A DNA stretch of 64,000 nt from Paenibacillus sp. FJAT-26967 (lineage in GTDB: Bacteria; Bacillota; Bacilli; Paenibacillales; NBRC-103111). Within the stretch, counting starts at the first letter, position 1, and each line of letters starts with the position of its first letter. The notes beneath the pieces were generated by a model, which saw only the letters and a list, made by a program, of their open reading frames with translations, ran no database searches and was not told the origin of the DNA. Shown here piece by piece: positions 7,410-16,681 of this stretch. Position numbers and translations under genes: made by a program. Location: positions 1,762,842 to 1,826,841 of the forward strand of contig NZ_LMXH01000001.1 in NCBI RefSeq assembly GCF_001541095.1, in the 5' to 3' direction.

Positions 7410-9809
7410 ATGGTGAAACCGATTGAGAAAGCGGCCGTGATCGGCTCCGGTGTTATGGGCGCGGCAATTGCGGCGCATTTGGCAGGCGCAGGCATCCCTT
7501 GTCTGCTGCTGGATATCGTACCCGGGGATTTAACTGAAAATGAAACGAAAGCAGGTCTTACGCTGGAACATCCGAAAGTCCGGAACCGTCTGGCGGCATC
7601 AGCCATTGAGCGGCTTACGAAGACGAATCCGGCACCTTTGTACAGTGAAGCGTTCGCTTCCCGTATAACACCTGGAAATCTGGAAGACGATCTGGGCAAA
7701 CTGGCAGACGCGGATTGGATTATTGAGGTCGTTGTGGAGCGTCTGGATGTGAAGAAAAACCTGCTTGCTCAAATTGAGAAGGTCTGGAAAGCTGGAACGA
7801 TTGTAACATCCAATACTTCAGGCATTTCCATTCATGCGATGGTGGAGGAGCGAGGGGCTGATTTCAAACGGCATTTTCTCGGCACGCATTTCTTTAATCC
7901 CCCCCGTTATATGAAATTGCTGGAAGTTATTCCGGGCGAGACGACCGACCCAGCTATCGTGTCTTACATGACTGAATTTTGTGAGAAACGGCTCGGCAAG
8001 GGGGTTGTAAGAGCCAAAGATACCCCGAACTTTATTGCGAACCGCATTGGAACATACGGGCTGCTTGTAACACTGCGTGAAATGCTAGAGAAGGGCTTTA
8101 CGGTGGAGGAGATCGATGCGGTAACGGGCCCGGCTCTGGGAAGACCCAAGAGCGCAACTCTGCGCACACTGGATCTGGTCGGGCTGGATACTTTTGTCCA
8201 CGTGGCCCGGAATGTTTACGATCTGGTAGACGGCGAAGCGGAGAAGAGTGTTTTTGAAGTTCCCGAAGTGCTGAAAGGTATGGTGAAAGAAGGGCGGATC
8301 GGAGAAAAGAGCGGGCAGGGCTTCTACAAGAAAGTCCGGACGGAGAAAGGGAAGGAAATTCAGGCTCTGAACATGCAATCGCTGGAGTACGCGCCAGTGC
8401 GTAAGATTACTTCCGCTTCTCTTGAAGCGGCCAAGAGCGCCAAAGGAGCAGCGGGCAAGATCAAGGCGCTGCTGTCGGCGGAGGATAAATATTCAAGGCT
8501 CGCCTGGAACTTGCTCAAGCCAGTCCTGCTGTATTCGGCTGATAAACTGGGAGAGATTGCGGATTCCATTGTCGAAATCGACCGTGCCATGAAGTGGGGC
8601 TTTAATTGGGATCTCGGACCTTTTGAATTGTGGGATGCCATCGGCCTGCAGCGGTCGGCCGAGCGGATGGAGAAGGAAGGGGACACAGTTCCGGACTGGG
8701 TTAAGGAGTGGATCGCGTCCGGCCATACTCATTTCTATGAGCAGCGGGAAGAAGCGACTTTTTATTACCTGAAGAATGCTTATACCGAGCTGAAGACGCG
8801 TCCAGAGCATATCTCGCTCCAGATGCTTAAGCGGCAGAACAAGGTTGTGCTGGGCAACAGCGGCGCCAGTCTGATTGATATCGGAGACGGAGTGGCCTGT
8901 CTGGAGTTTCATTCGCCGAACAATGCGATCGGGGCGGATATTCTGACGATGATCCAGAAGAGCACGGACGAAGTGCGCCGTAATTTCCGCGGACTGGTGA
9001 TCGCCAATGAAGGGAAACATTTCTGCGTGGGAGCTAACGTAATGCTGCTTCTGATGGAAGCCCAGGATGGGGAGTGGGACGAAGTCGACGGGATCATCCG
9101 TTTATTCCAGAACAGCATGATGATCCTCAAAAGACTGGAGAAGCCGGTCGTAGCGGCACCCCACAGTATGACGCTTGGCGGCGGTGTGGAGGCTTGTCTG
9201 CCGGCAGACCGGGTAATCTTCTCACCGGAAACCTATTACGGGCTCGTTGAGGTTGGCGTTGGCCTTATTCCGGCAGGGGGCGGCTGTAAAGAAATGGCCC
9301 TGCGCACAAGCCGGATAGCGGCAGGGAATCCGGATATTGATCTGCAGCCGTTCATAAATCAATATTTCGAAACAATCGGAATGGCCAAAGTGTCGACTAG
9401 CGGCTTTGATACGAAACGGATCGGCTATATGGGGCCGCACGATTCTGTCGTTCTAAGCAGCGATCACCGCATCTTTGCGGCGAAAGAGGCCGTGCTCGCC
9501 ATGGATCGTGAAGGTTATGTACTCCCGCAGGAAGAGCGGATCCGCGTTGTCGGCGACACGGGCAAGGCGGTGCTCCAGGTCGCTTCTTATTCGATGCAGC
9601 TCGGCGGATATATCAGTGAGCATGACCATTTGATTGCGGGTAAACTTGCACACGTACTGGCGGGCGGAGATGTTCCGGCGGGCACCCTGGTATCGGAGCA
9701 GTATATGCTTGACCTGGAGCGGGAGGCGTTCCTGAGCTTGTGCGGAGAGCCGAAGACCCAGCAGCGTATGCAGCACATGCTGACCAAAGGCAAACCGCTG
9801 CGCAACTAA
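7410..9809 (+). CDS. fadN: Bifunctional enoyl-CoA hydratase / 3-hydroxyacyl-CoA dehydrogenase FadN
   Basis: 799 residues, close to B. subtilis FadN (YusL). The N-terminal NAD-binding fold shows AAVIGSGVMGAAIAAHLAGA and the dehydrogenase segment TSNTSGISIHAM, then FLGTHFFNPPRYMKLLEVIP. The helical HAD C-domain follows (DTPNFIANRIGTYG). From about residue 480 there is an enoyl-CoA hydratase fold (GLVIANEGKHFCVGANVMLL; APHSMTLGGGVEACLPADRV). It catalyses hydration and the NAD-dependent oxidation of the 3-hydroxyacyl-CoA. GGAGGTATAGGAC precedes ATG 7410. It sits 45 bases after fadF and 27 before fadA, so one operon is likely. Confidence 0.96.
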   Translation: MVKPIEKAAVIGSGVMGAAIAAHLAGAGIPCLLLDIVPGDLTENETKAGLTLEHPKVRNRLAASAIERLTKTNPAPLYSEAFASRITPGNLEDDLGKLADADWIIEVVVERLDVKKNLLAQIEKVWKAGTIVTSNTSGISIHAMVEERGADFKRHFLGTHFFNPPRYMKLLEVIPGETTDPAIVSYMTEFCEKRLGKGVVRAKDTPNFIANRIGTYGLLVTLREMLEKGFTVEEIDAVTGPALGRPKSATLRTLDLVGLDTFVHVARNVYDLVDGEAEKSVFEVPEVLKGMVKEGRIGEKSGQGFYKKVRTEKGKEIQALNMQSLEYAPVRKITSASLEAAKSAKGAAGKIKALLSAEDKYSRLAWNLLKPVLLYSADKLGEIADSIVEIDRAMKWGFNWDLGPFELWDAIGLQRSAERMEKEGDTVPDWVKEWIASGHTHFYEQREEATFYYLKNAYTELKTRPEHISLQMLKRQNKVVLGNSGASLIDIGDGVACLEFHSPNNAIGADILTMIQKSTDEVRRNFRGLVIANEGKHFCVGANVMLLLMEAQDGEWDEVDGIIRLFQNSMMILKRLEKPVVAAPHSMTLGGGVEACLPADRVIFSPETYYGLVEVGVGLIPAGGGCKEMALRTSRIAAGNPDIDLQPFINQYFETIGMAKVSTSGFDTKRIGYMGPHDSVVLSSDHRIFAAKEAVLAMDREGYVLPQEERIRVVGDTGKAVLQVASYSMQLGGYISEHDHLIAGKLAHVLAGGDVPAGTLVSEQYMLDLEREAFLSLCGEPKTQQRMQHMLTKGKPLRN

Positions 9810-9836
9810 AACGGGACGAAGCGAGGGGAGAACACA

Positions 9837-11021
9837 ATGAAAGAAGCAGTCATTGTATCGATAGTGCGCACGCCGGCAGGTAAAGCGAGGAAAGGCAGTC
9901 TGGCACAGACGAGGGCGGAAGATCTCGGACGCATTGTCCTCGAAGAAGCGGTGCGCCGGGCACCGGGGCTCCTCAAAGAAGATGTGGAAGATATTATTAT
10001 CGGGTGCGCCATGCCGGAGGGCGAACAGGGACTGAACTTTGCCCGGACGATGGCGCTGTATGCCGGATTTCCCCATACAGTCCCTGCCGTTACGGTCAAC
10101 CGGTTCTGCTCCTCCGGCCTTCAGGCCATTGCTTATGCCGCAGACCGGATCATGCTGGGGCATGCGGAAGTCATCATCGCCGGCGGAGTAGAAAGCATGA
10201 GCCATGTGCCCATGACCGGCTTCAAACTGTCGCCTCACCCCAAACTGGCGACTGAGATGCCCGAAGTCTATATGGGCATGGGCCATACGGCCGAGAATGT
10301 CGCCCGGCAGTTCGGCATCACCCGCGAAGATCAGGATCGCTTCGCCGCCGGGAGCCACCGCAAAGCGGCGGCTGCTATTGCTGCCGGGAAGTTCAAGGAA
10401 GAAATCGTGCCTGTCGCTACCCGCCTCGTGGGGGTAGATGCCGGCAGCACGCGCTGGGAGAAGCCGGTCGTGCTGGATACGGACGAAGGCGTCCGCCCGG
10501 ACACGACCCTTGAAGTGCTCGGCAAGCTGCGTCCCGCCTTCACGCAGGGCGGCAGCGTCACGGCGGGCAATGCTTCGCAGGTGAGCGACGGCGCAGCAGC
10601 GGCCGTTCTGATGAGCCGCGAACGGGCGGAGGAGCTGGGCCTTAAGCCGCTGGCTGCGCTGCGCTCCTTCGCGCTGGCAGGCGTGGCGCCCGAGATTATG
10701 GGCGTGGGGCCGGTCGAAGCGATTCCGAAGGCGCTTAAGCTGGCCGGAATTACGCAGGATCAGGTTGATCTGTATGAGATCAACGAAGCGTTCGCTTCCC
10801 AGTGCTTGCATATCATCCGGGAGCTGAACCTCGAAGAAGAGAAGGTGAACGTGAACGGGGGCGCCATTGCGCTGGGACATCCGCTCGGCTGCACGGGGAC
10901 GAAGCTGACTGCGAGCCTTGTGCATGAACTTAGGCGCAGGGGCGGAGGGCTCGGCGTAGTGTCCATGTGTATTGGCGGCGGTATGGGAGCCGCAGGAGTC
11001 TTTGAAGTATTCGGTCCTTAA
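9837..11021 (+). CDS. fadA: Acetyl-CoA acyltransferase (3-ketoacyl-CoA thiolase) FadA
   Basis: 394 residues, the standard thiolase length. The acyl-accepting cysteine is C91 in [17 protein letters not shown]. The other active-site blocks are [27 protein letters not shown] (His) and [16 protein letters not shown] (second Cys). It cleaves 3-ketoacyl-CoA to acetyl-CoA and a shortened acyl-CoA, the last step of the cycle. Its position after FadN and before the acyl-CoA dehydrogenase repeats the B. subtilis fadNAE (yusLKJ) order. GAGGGGAG precedes ATG 9837. The central part is distinctly GC-rich at third codon positions. Confidence 0.97.
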   Translation: MKEAVIVSIVRTPAGKARKGSLAQTRAEDLGRIVLEEAVRRAPGLLKEDVEDIIIGCAMPEGEQGLNFARTMALYAGFPHTVPAVTVNRFCSSGLQAIAYAADRIMLGHAEVIIAGGVESMSHVPMTGFKLSPHPKLATEMPEVYMGMGHTAENVARQFGITREDQDRFAAGSHRKAAAAIAAGKFKEEIVPVATRLVGVDAGSTRWEKPVVLDTDEGVRPDTTLEVLGKLRPAFTQGGSVTAGNASQVSDGAAAAVLMSRERAEELGLKPLAALRSFALAGVAPEIMGVGPVEAIPKALKLAGITQDQVDLYEINEAFASQCLHIIRELNLEEEKVNVNGGAIALGHPLGCTGTKLTASLVHELRRRGGGLGVVSMCIGGGMGAAGVFEVFGP

Positions 11022-11098
11022 TGCATTCTTCCCGGCGATTTACATGAACTAAAGCAAGCTCCTATCCGCATATGAATCCATTAAAGGAGAGATCAGAG

Positions 11099-12877
11099 AT
11101 GCTGGAGACTAAAATTGTAAAAGGCGGAAGCTTTGTCATTGAGGATTTGGATGCAGATGCTCTCGTTACTCCGGAGGATTTTACGGAAGAACAGCGAATG
11201 ATGATGGAAACTACGAGAGATTTCGTGGAGAGGGAAGTACTTCCCAAGGATGAAGAAATCGAGAAACTGGACTACGGGCTTACCGTGAAATTGATGCGCA
11301 GGGCCGGGGAACTCGGCCTGCTTGGGGCAGATGTGCCGGAGGAGTATGGGGGACTCGGTCTGGACAAAATCAGCTCTACCGTCATCAACGAGACTCTGTC
11401 CAAAGCCGCCTCCTTCGCGTTATCTATCGGCGCCCATGTGGGAATCGGCACTTTGCCGATTGTGTTCTTCGGGACGCAAGAGCAGAAGAACAAGTATCTG
11501 CCTGAACTCGCCACCGGCGAAAAAATCGCGGCCTACTGCCTGACGGAGCCGACCTCGGGATCAGACGCGCTTGGCGCCAAAACGACGGCAAAGCTCTCGG
11601 AAGACGGGGAATCGTATATTTTGAACGGCTCTAAGCTTTATATTACGAATGCGGCCTTCGCGGATATCTTTATTGTGTATGCCAAAGTAGACGGCAAAGA
11701 TTTTACGGCTTTTATCGTGGAGCGGAATATGGAAGGCTTCTCGGTGGGTCCGGAAGAGAAGAAGATGGGAATCAAAGGATCATCGACGTGTCCGCTGTAT
11801 TTCGAAGATGTACGGGTTCCTGCCGGCAATGTACTGGGGGAAATCGGTCGCGGGCATATTATTGCTTTTAATATTTTGAACATTGGTCGATTCAAGCTCG
11901 GAGCCGGCTGTCTGGGCGCTTCCAAAGAAGCGATAGAACTTAGCTCGCAATACGCCAATACGAGGACCCAGTTCGGTCAGCCGATTTCTTCATTCCCATT
12001 GATCGGGAAAAAACTGGCTGAAATGAATATCCGCACGTATGTCACCGAAAGCATGGTGTACCGGACAGCCGGCATGATTGACAAGGCGCTGCAGAATCTG
12101 GACCATGCCGGCGAAGAAGCGGGGCAGCAGTCAGCCAAGGCGATTGCGGAATACGCGCTTGAGTGTTCCATTAATAAAGTATTCGCTTCAGAGGCACTTG
12201 ATTTCATCGCGGATGAAGGTGTACAGATTCACGGAGGCTATGGCTTTATTCAAGAATATAAAATCGAACGGATTTATCGCGACTCGCGGATCAACCGTAT
12301 TTTTGAAGGAACCAACGAAATAAACCGGCTTCTGATTCCGGGCACCTTGCTCAAGAAAGCTATGAAAGGCGAAATCGATTTATTGGGAAGAGCACAAGCT
12401 CTGCAATCCGAGCTGATGCAGCTGGTCCCAGGTCAGACGTTTGACGGCGTATTGGAACAAGAAGCTCATCTGGTCGGCATGGCCAAGAAAGTGTTTCTGA
12501 TGGCGGGCGGATCGGCTGTACAGAAATATGGAATGAACCTGGAAAAACAGCAGGAAGTGCTGAGCAACCTGGCGGATATGATGATTCAGATTTTTGCGAT
12601 GGAAACGATTCTTCTCCGTACCCGTAAGATCAGGGATAAATCCGGAGAAACGAAAGCGCAGAATGCGATCCAGATGACCGAGGTTTACGTACACGAAGCT
12701 TTCTCTGAAATCGAACGTCTTGCCAAAGATACGCTGGCTGCGATGGAGACCGGCGATACGCTGCGGACTCAATTGTCCGTGCTTAAGAAACTGACCCGCA
12801 GCATACCGGCAGACGCAGTCGGCCTCAAACGGCAAATTGCCGCTCGTGTCATCGCCTCTGAGAAATACGTCATTTGA
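11099..12877 (+). CDS. fadE: Acyl-CoA dehydrogenase FadE
   Basis: 592 residues from ATG 11099, which has AAAGGAGA at ideal spacing; an in-frame ATG at 11072 would place that ribosome site inside the gene. The length matches B. subtilis FadE. The FAD/substrate blocks are AAYCLTEPTSGSDALGAKT, MGIKGSSTCPLYFEDVRVP, QIHGGYGFIQEYKIERIYRD and IFEGTNEINRLLIPGTLLKK. A C-terminal helical extension of about 170 residues marks it as a long-chain or very-long-chain subfamily enzyme. It oxidises acyl-CoA to trans-2-enoyl-CoA and passes electrons to EtfAB, encoded divergently. It lies 77 bases after fadA and 32 before the ligase. Confidence 0.96.
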   Translation: MLETKIVKGGSFVIEDLDADALVTPEDFTEEQRMMMETTRDFVEREVLPKDEEIEKLDYGLTVKLMRRAGELGLLGADVPEEYGGLGLDKISSTVINETLSKAASFALSIGAHVGIGTLPIVFFGTQEQKNKYLPELATGEKIAAYCLTEPTSGSDALGAKTTAKLSEDGESYILNGSKLYITNAAFADIFIVYAKVDGKDFTAFIVERNMEGFSVGPEEKKMGIKGSSTCPLYFEDVRVPAGNVLGEIGRGHIIAFNILNIGRFKLGAGCLGASKEAIELSSQYANTRTQFGQPISSFPLIGKKLAEMNIRTYVTESMVYRTAGMIDKALQNLDHAGEEAGQQSAKAIAEYALECSINKVFASEALDFIADEGVQIHGGYGFIQEYKIERIYRDSRINRIFEGTNEINRLLIPGTLLKKAMKGEIDLLGRAQALQSELMQLVPGQTFDGVLEQEAHLVGMAKKVFLMAGGSAVQKYGMNLEKQQEVLSNLADMMIQIFAMETILLRTRKIRDKSGETKAQNAIQMTEVYVHEAFSEIERLAKDTLAAMETGDTLRTQLSVLKKLTRSIPADAVGLKRQIAARVIASEKYVI

Positions 12878-12909
12878 CGATCCGGCTCCCGGGAAAGGGA
12901 TGATCTTGT

Positions 12910-14715
12910 ATGGATTCAGCTAAGCCTTGGCTGCATCACTACGACAACGAAGTCGCCTCGACTTACGAATATCCCAAGCACAATCTTGCGCATTTTCTCG
13001 TACAGGCGGCCGGGAAATATCCGCAGAAGCCCGCAATCTATTTTATGGGGAAGAAAATGAACTACTCCAAGCTGCTGGATGCCTGTTACCGGTTTGCGAA
13101 CGGGCTGAAGCAGCTCGGTGTCAAACAGGGGGAGAGGGTGGCGATCATGCTGCCCAACTGCCCCCAGAGCATCATTGCTTATTACGGAGCATTAATGGCG
13201 GGAGCCATTGTTGTGCAGACGAACCCGCTGTATATGGAAAGGGAGCTGGAGCATCAACTGGCGGATTCCGGTTCCGTAGTCATGGTTACTCTGGATCTAT
13301 TGCATCATAAAGTATCTCCGTTAATGGCCAGAACGAACCTGCGCCACATGCTCGTGACTTCCATAAAGGACTATCTGCCTTTTCCGAAAAATATCCTGTA
13401 CCCGATTAAAGCGAAGCGGGACGGGACGGATTTAAACGTAGCCTGGAGCGATCAAATCCGCTCCTTCCGCACGCATTTATCTTATGCTTCGCCTGAACCC
13501 GTGATGGCTGAAGTGGAAGCGGCAGAGGATGTTGCCCTGCTCCAGTATACCGGGGGTACCACCGGGCTATCCAAAGGTGTGATGCTGACACATTATAACC
13601 TGGTGGTGAATACCGTACAGGCAGCTAAGTGGTGTTACCGATCCAAGGAAGGCGAAGAAATTTACTTGGCAGCGCTTCCATTTTTTCATGTGTTCGGAAT
13701 GACTGTGCTCATGAATCAAGCGATCTTGCGCTCAGGGATGCTCGTACTTATCCCGAAGTTTGATATTGAAGAAATTCTCCGGATGATTGCGAAGCTGAAG
13801 CCGACGATATTTCCGGGTGCACCCACGATGTATATCGCACTGATCAATCATGCCCGTATCCGGGAATATGATCTTTCTTCTATTAATGTGTGTCTTAGCG
13901 GATCTGCTCCTCTCCCGCTTGAGGTTCAAGAGCGTTTTGAAGAACTAACCGGAGGAAGACTTATTGAAGGATACGGACTGACGGAAGCTTCACCTGCCAC
14001 ACATGTCAATCCAATCTGGGGGGACCGTAAAATCGGGACGATCGGGCTCCCTTTTCCAGATACGGAAGCGAAAGTGATTGATCCGGCCACCGGAGAAGAA
14101 GTGGCGGCAGGTGAGATCGGAGAACTGATCGTCCGGGGTCCGCAGGTTATGAAAGGGTACTGGAACCGCCCCCACGAGACGGCAGCGGTTCTCCGCGATG
14201 GCTGGCTGTATACAGGGGATATGTCACGGATGGACGAAGAGGGTTACTTCTCCATTGTGGACCGGAAGAAGGATATTATTATTGCGGGCGGATTTAATAT
14301 CTATCCGCGTGAAATCGAGGAAGTGCTGTTCGAACATCCGGCCGTCAAAGAGGCTGTTGCGATTGGTGTTCCGGACCCCTATCGCGGTGAAACGGTGAAA
14401 GCCTACATTATTATCCGTGACGGTGAAAGTCTAACGGCCAAAGAAATGGATGTCTGGTGCCGTGAACGCCTTGCAGCCTTTAAAGTTCCCCGGCGTTACG
14501 AATTCCGGACTCAGCTGCCTAAGACGATGGTGGGTAAAGTACTCCGGCGCAAACTTCTCGAAGAAGAGATGGAACTGCTCAGCAGGGTCAGGGAGCGCGA
14601 GAAGCTCGAGAAGCACGAGGTTCCCGGGGGGACGGATAGAGAGCAGGTTCAGGGAAGCCGGAATCCGAATCCGTCCATGTTAGACGAAGAAGAAGATGAA
14701 AAGGAAAAGGCATAA
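12910..14715 (+). CDS. lcfA: Long-chain fatty-acid-CoA ligase (LcfA type)
   Basis: 601 residues. It activates fatty acids to acyl-CoA through an acyl-adenylate. The AMP-binding P-loop is LLQYTGGTTGLSKGVMLTH; other core motifs are GYGLTEASPATHVNP, GWLYTGDMSRMDEEGYF, DRKKDIIIAGGFNIYPREIE and the C-terminal catalytic LPKTMVGKVLRRKL. About 40 residues past the usual end form a charged, acidic tail (SMLDEEEDEKEKA); B. subtilis LcfA (about 560 residues) is shorter, so the tail may be lineage-specific. This is the last gene of the fad operon, and a strong terminator follows 48 bases after the stop. Confidence 0.95.
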   Translation: MDSAKPWLHHYDNEVASTYEYPKHNLAHFLVQAAGKYPQKPAIYFMGKKMNYSKLLDACYRFANGLKQLGVKQGERVAIMLPNCPQSIIAYYGALMAGAIVVQTNPLYMERELEHQLADSGSVVMVTLDLLHHKVSPLMARTNLRHMLVTSIKDYLPFPKNILYPIKAKRDGTDLNVAWSDQIRSFRTHLSYASPEPVMAEVEAAEDVALLQYTGGTTGLSKGVMLTHYNLVVNTVQAAKWCYRSKEGEEIYLAALPFFHVFGMTVLMNQAILRSGMLVLIPKFDIEEILRMIAKLKPTIFPGAPTMYIALINHARIREYDLSSINVCLSGSAPLPLEVQERFEELTGGRLIEGYGLTEASPATHVNPIWGDRKIGTIGLPFPDTEAKVIDPATGEEVAAGEIGELIVRGPQVMKGYWNRPHETAAVLRDGWLYTGDMSRMDEEGYFSIVDRKKDIIIAGGFNIYPREIEEVLFEHPAVKEAVAIGVPDPYRGETVKAYIIIRDGESLTAKEMDVWCRERLAAFKVPRRYEFRTQLPKTMVGKVLRRKLLEEEMELLSRVREREKLEKHEVPGGTDREQVQGSRNPNPSMLDEEEDEKEKA

Positions 14716-14762
14716 GGAAGCGGAACGCGGGCGGATTCCGCTCTGCTGCCTATCCACTAACG

Positions 14763-14786
14763 AAAAGTCCCTGACCGGGACTTTTT
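14763..14786 (+). terminator. Rho-independent terminator of the fad operon
   Basis: AAAAGTCCC (14763-14771), a five-base loop, then GGGACTTTTT and further T residues. Just upstream, GCGGAA and TTCCGC (14720-14741) form another short dyad. Confidence 0.9.
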
Positions 14787-14837
14787 CTTTCCAGTATGTC
14801 CCGTTATAATGACGCTATAGAGAAGGGAGGGAGACCG

Positions 14838-15251
14838 GTGGAACAAGAAAGCTTGCTGCACCCCCGTTATCAAGAGATGATCGATCAGGCAAAAGACACA
14901 TTCTGGGACTATTTGGGCTGCGAACTGGTGGAAGCCAGTACGGAGAAAGTCGTCATTCGTCTGGACGCACAGCAGCACCATTTGAATCTCATCGGTATTG
15001 TCCACGGAGGCGTTACCTCGTCTCTGCTCGATAATGCGATGGGTATCGTGCTCATGCTGGCGAGACCGGACGAGAAGATTGTCACAACTAATTTGAATGT
15101 GCAATTCGTTGCGCCTATGCAGCCGGGTGAGCTGATTGTGACGGCTGAGCTCGTGCATCAGACGCGTAAGATGCTGACGGCCAGCGGCCGGGTGACCGAT
15201 GGACAGGGGCGTCTGGGGACGCTGGGTACCGGTACATTCCGGGTCATTTAA
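14838..15251 (+). CDS. Hotdog-fold thioesterase (PaaI family)
   Basis: 137 residues from GTG 14838, chosen because AAGGGAGGG is six bases upstream and a TATAAT element (14804-14809) lies downstream of the alternative ATG at 14796. The hotdog signature is HLNLIGIVHGGVTSSLLDNAMGI, followed by TTNLNVQFVAPMQPGELIV and ASGRVTDGQGRLGTLGTGTF. The PaaI family hydrolyses acyl- or aryl-CoA esters; the substrate cannot be told here. It follows the fad operon but sits behind that operon's terminator, with its own probable -10, so a link to fatty-acid turnover is only an inference from proximity. Confidence 0.88.
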   Translation: MEQESLLHPRYQEMIDQAKDTFWDYLGCELVEASTEKVVIRLDAQQHHLNLIGIVHGGVTSSLLDNAMGIVLMLARPDEKIVTTNLNVQFVAPMQPGELIVTAELVHQTRKMLTASGRVTDGQGRLGTLGTGTFRVI

Positions 15252-15296
15252 TGAATGGAAGCTAGCAAGGATGCTATGCAGCGTCTTTTCCGGCGG

Positions 15297-15327
15297 AAGA
15301 CCTGGCCGATGGTTGTCAGGTCTTTTT
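15297..15327 (+). terminator. Rho-independent terminator after the thioesterase gene
   Basis: AAGACCTG (15297-15304) pairs with CAGGTCTT (15317-15324), followed by TTTTT. Confidence 0.85.
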
Positions 15328-15430
15328 GTGCGGTACCCGCGTGTCCGTAAGAAACTTTTTCCCGGGTGTGGATGATTTTGGGGTATACTAGGAATAAATT
15401 TCGAAAGCATAGCAAGGACAGGAGTTGCAG

Positions 15431-15979
15431 ATGACAGTGATGAAGCTGTGGGAATTGTTTGTTGCCTTTGGCCGTTCTACCATGCTTGGCTACGGTGGCG
15501 GCCCCTCCATCATTCCGCTTTATGAGAACGAAGTGGTAAGCCGTTTCGGCTGGATGAACAAAGAAGAGTTCGGACAAGCGCTTGCCTTCGGCAATGCTCT
15601 TCCCGGACCCATTGCGACTAAGCTGGCGGCCTATATCGGGTTCAAAGTCGGAGGCTGGATGGGAGCCGCAGTCGCCATAGGGGCCGTGGTGTTGCCAACG
15701 GCTATTCTTATGGTGGCCTTGGTCGGTGTAATGAGCAAACTGAACGGGAACCCGGTGATCCGGGGAATGATCAAAGGCGTACAGCCGATTATTTTTGTCA
15801 TGCTGGCCATGCTGGCGTATGACTTCGCGAAGTTCGGCTTCGGTACGACAGAAGGTCCGGTGAAATTTCTTCCATTTCTCTTGGCAGCCGGGTATTTTAT
15901 AATGGTACAGTATTTAAACATAAATCCGGTATGGGGAATTATCGGTGCGCTAATTATCGGCGCTTTGTTTATCCGGTAA
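15431..15979 (+). CDS. Half-size chromate-transporter (ChrA) family membrane protein
   Basis: 182 residues from ATG 15431 (AGGAG seven bases upstream). It holds one CHR domain: a first conserved block FAFGRSTMLGYGGGPSIIPL-like around residues 10-30 (key residues GYGGGP) and ALPGPIATKLAAYIGF at about 58, followed by about five hydrophobic helices. Short CHR proteins normally occur as adjacent gene pairs that together make one transporter; here neither neighbour is a second half. The other half may be elsewhere, or the protein may work as a homo-oligomer. Chromate or another anion such as sulfate is the family substrate; none can be proved here. Confidence 0.88.
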   Translation: MTVMKLWELFVAFGRSTMLGYGGGPSIIPLYENEVVSRFGWMNKEEFGQALAFGNALPGPIATKLAAYIGFKVGGWMGAAVAIGAVVLPTAILMVALVGVMSKLNGNPVIRGMIKGVQPIIFVMLAMLAYDFAKFGFGTTEGPVKFLPFLLAAGYFIMVQYLNINPVWGIIGALIIGALFIR

Positions 15980-16005
15980 GTTCCCGCATAAGATGAACGC
16001 TGCAT

Positions 16006-16034
16006 TTGTACATAAGGATTGATTTCTTTATAAT
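16006..16034 (+). promoter_or_regulatory. Sigma-A-type promoter for the bacilliredoxin gene
   Basis: TTGTAC (16006-16011), 17 bases, TATAAT (16029-16034), 43 bases before the GTG start. Confidence 0.8.
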
Positions 16035-16077
16035 GACAAGTATCCCGATAATAGAACTAGGAAGGAAGCGGTGCTAA

Positions 16078-16419
16078 GTGGCTAACTGGACTGAAATTAC
16101 GACCGTAGAAGAATGGAACGATATTCTGGAGAATTCCACAGACAAACCTCTCGTCATCCTGAAGCATAGTACGACTTGCCCGGTAAGCGCGAGTGCGCTG
16201 GAAGAATACGATGATTATCTGGGCAAACAGCCCAATCAAGAAGTTGGTTATTATCTCGTTAAAGTGATTGAGTCCCGCCCTGTGTCGAACAAAATTGCCG
16301 AAGACATCGGTGTGAAACACGCTTCTCCGCAAATTTTGTATGTCAAGAACAAAGAATCCTATTGGAACACTTCTCATTGGTCGGTGACGGCTAAACACAT
16401 TGCGGCGGTTTTAGATTAA
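16078..16419 (+). CDS. ytxJ: Bacillithiol-system redox protein YtxJ (BrxC-type monothiol bacilliredoxin)
   Basis: 113 residues from GTG 16078 with AAGGAAG nine bases upstream. A thioredoxin-like fold is suggested by WNDILENSTDKPLVILKHS followed by the TCPVS active site, which has a single cysteine (C34) and no resolving one. This is the YtxJ/BrxC pattern (TCPIS in B. subtilis). Such proteins remove bacillithiol mixed disulfides from oxidised proteins, so the organism probably makes bacillithiol, in line with a Bacillales host. The gene is monocistronic: it has its own promoter and is followed by two terminators. Confidence 0.93.
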   Translation: MANWTEITTVEEWNDILENSTDKPLVILKHSTTCPVSASALEEYDDYLGKQPNQEVGYYLVKVIESRPVSNKIAEDIGVKHASPQILYVKNKESYWNTSHWSVTAKHIAAVLD

Positions 16420-16487
16420 TAACTGGGACTGCAATACCAATATATACATCTAGTATAGATAAAATCATATACGCTATACTATTGCTA

Positions 16488-16531
16488 CGGATGATTATCG
16501 TGGAAAGTAGTCATCCGTCGGATCTTTTTTT
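16488..16531 (+). terminator. First of two tandem terminators after ytxJ
   Basis: A ten-base-pair stem (CGGATGATTA with TAGTCATCCG) with a ten-base loop, six bases of spacer, then seven T residues. A TATACT (16475-16480) lies just upstream, so this could also belong to a short leader transcript of the next gene. Confidence 0.75.
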
Positions 16532-16532
16532 C

Positions 16533-16569
16533 ATAACCTTTACTCCTTTGCGGGTAAAGGTTATTTTTT
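16533..16569 (+). terminator. Second tandem terminator before the EamA transporter gene
   Basis: A perfect 11-base-pair stem, ATAACCTTTAC (16533-16543) with GTAAAGGTTAT (16554-16564), runs into six T residues. Confidence 0.88.
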
Positions 16570-16681
16570 GCGCGCGGATACAAGAAAATAATGGAAGGCA
16601 AATGCCGTACACAGAGGGGATTAAATCAGGTATACTTGTTCGGGATTCATAAAATTGACCATTGGAAGAGGACTACTGAAC

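Noticed and set aside
9453-10925. Leftward open frame of 490 codons
   Set aside because: It is antisense to the fadN/fadA junction; both of those are fully supported by motifs. The product is Arg/His-rich with no domain pattern, as expected from the reverse complement of GC-rich coding DNA.
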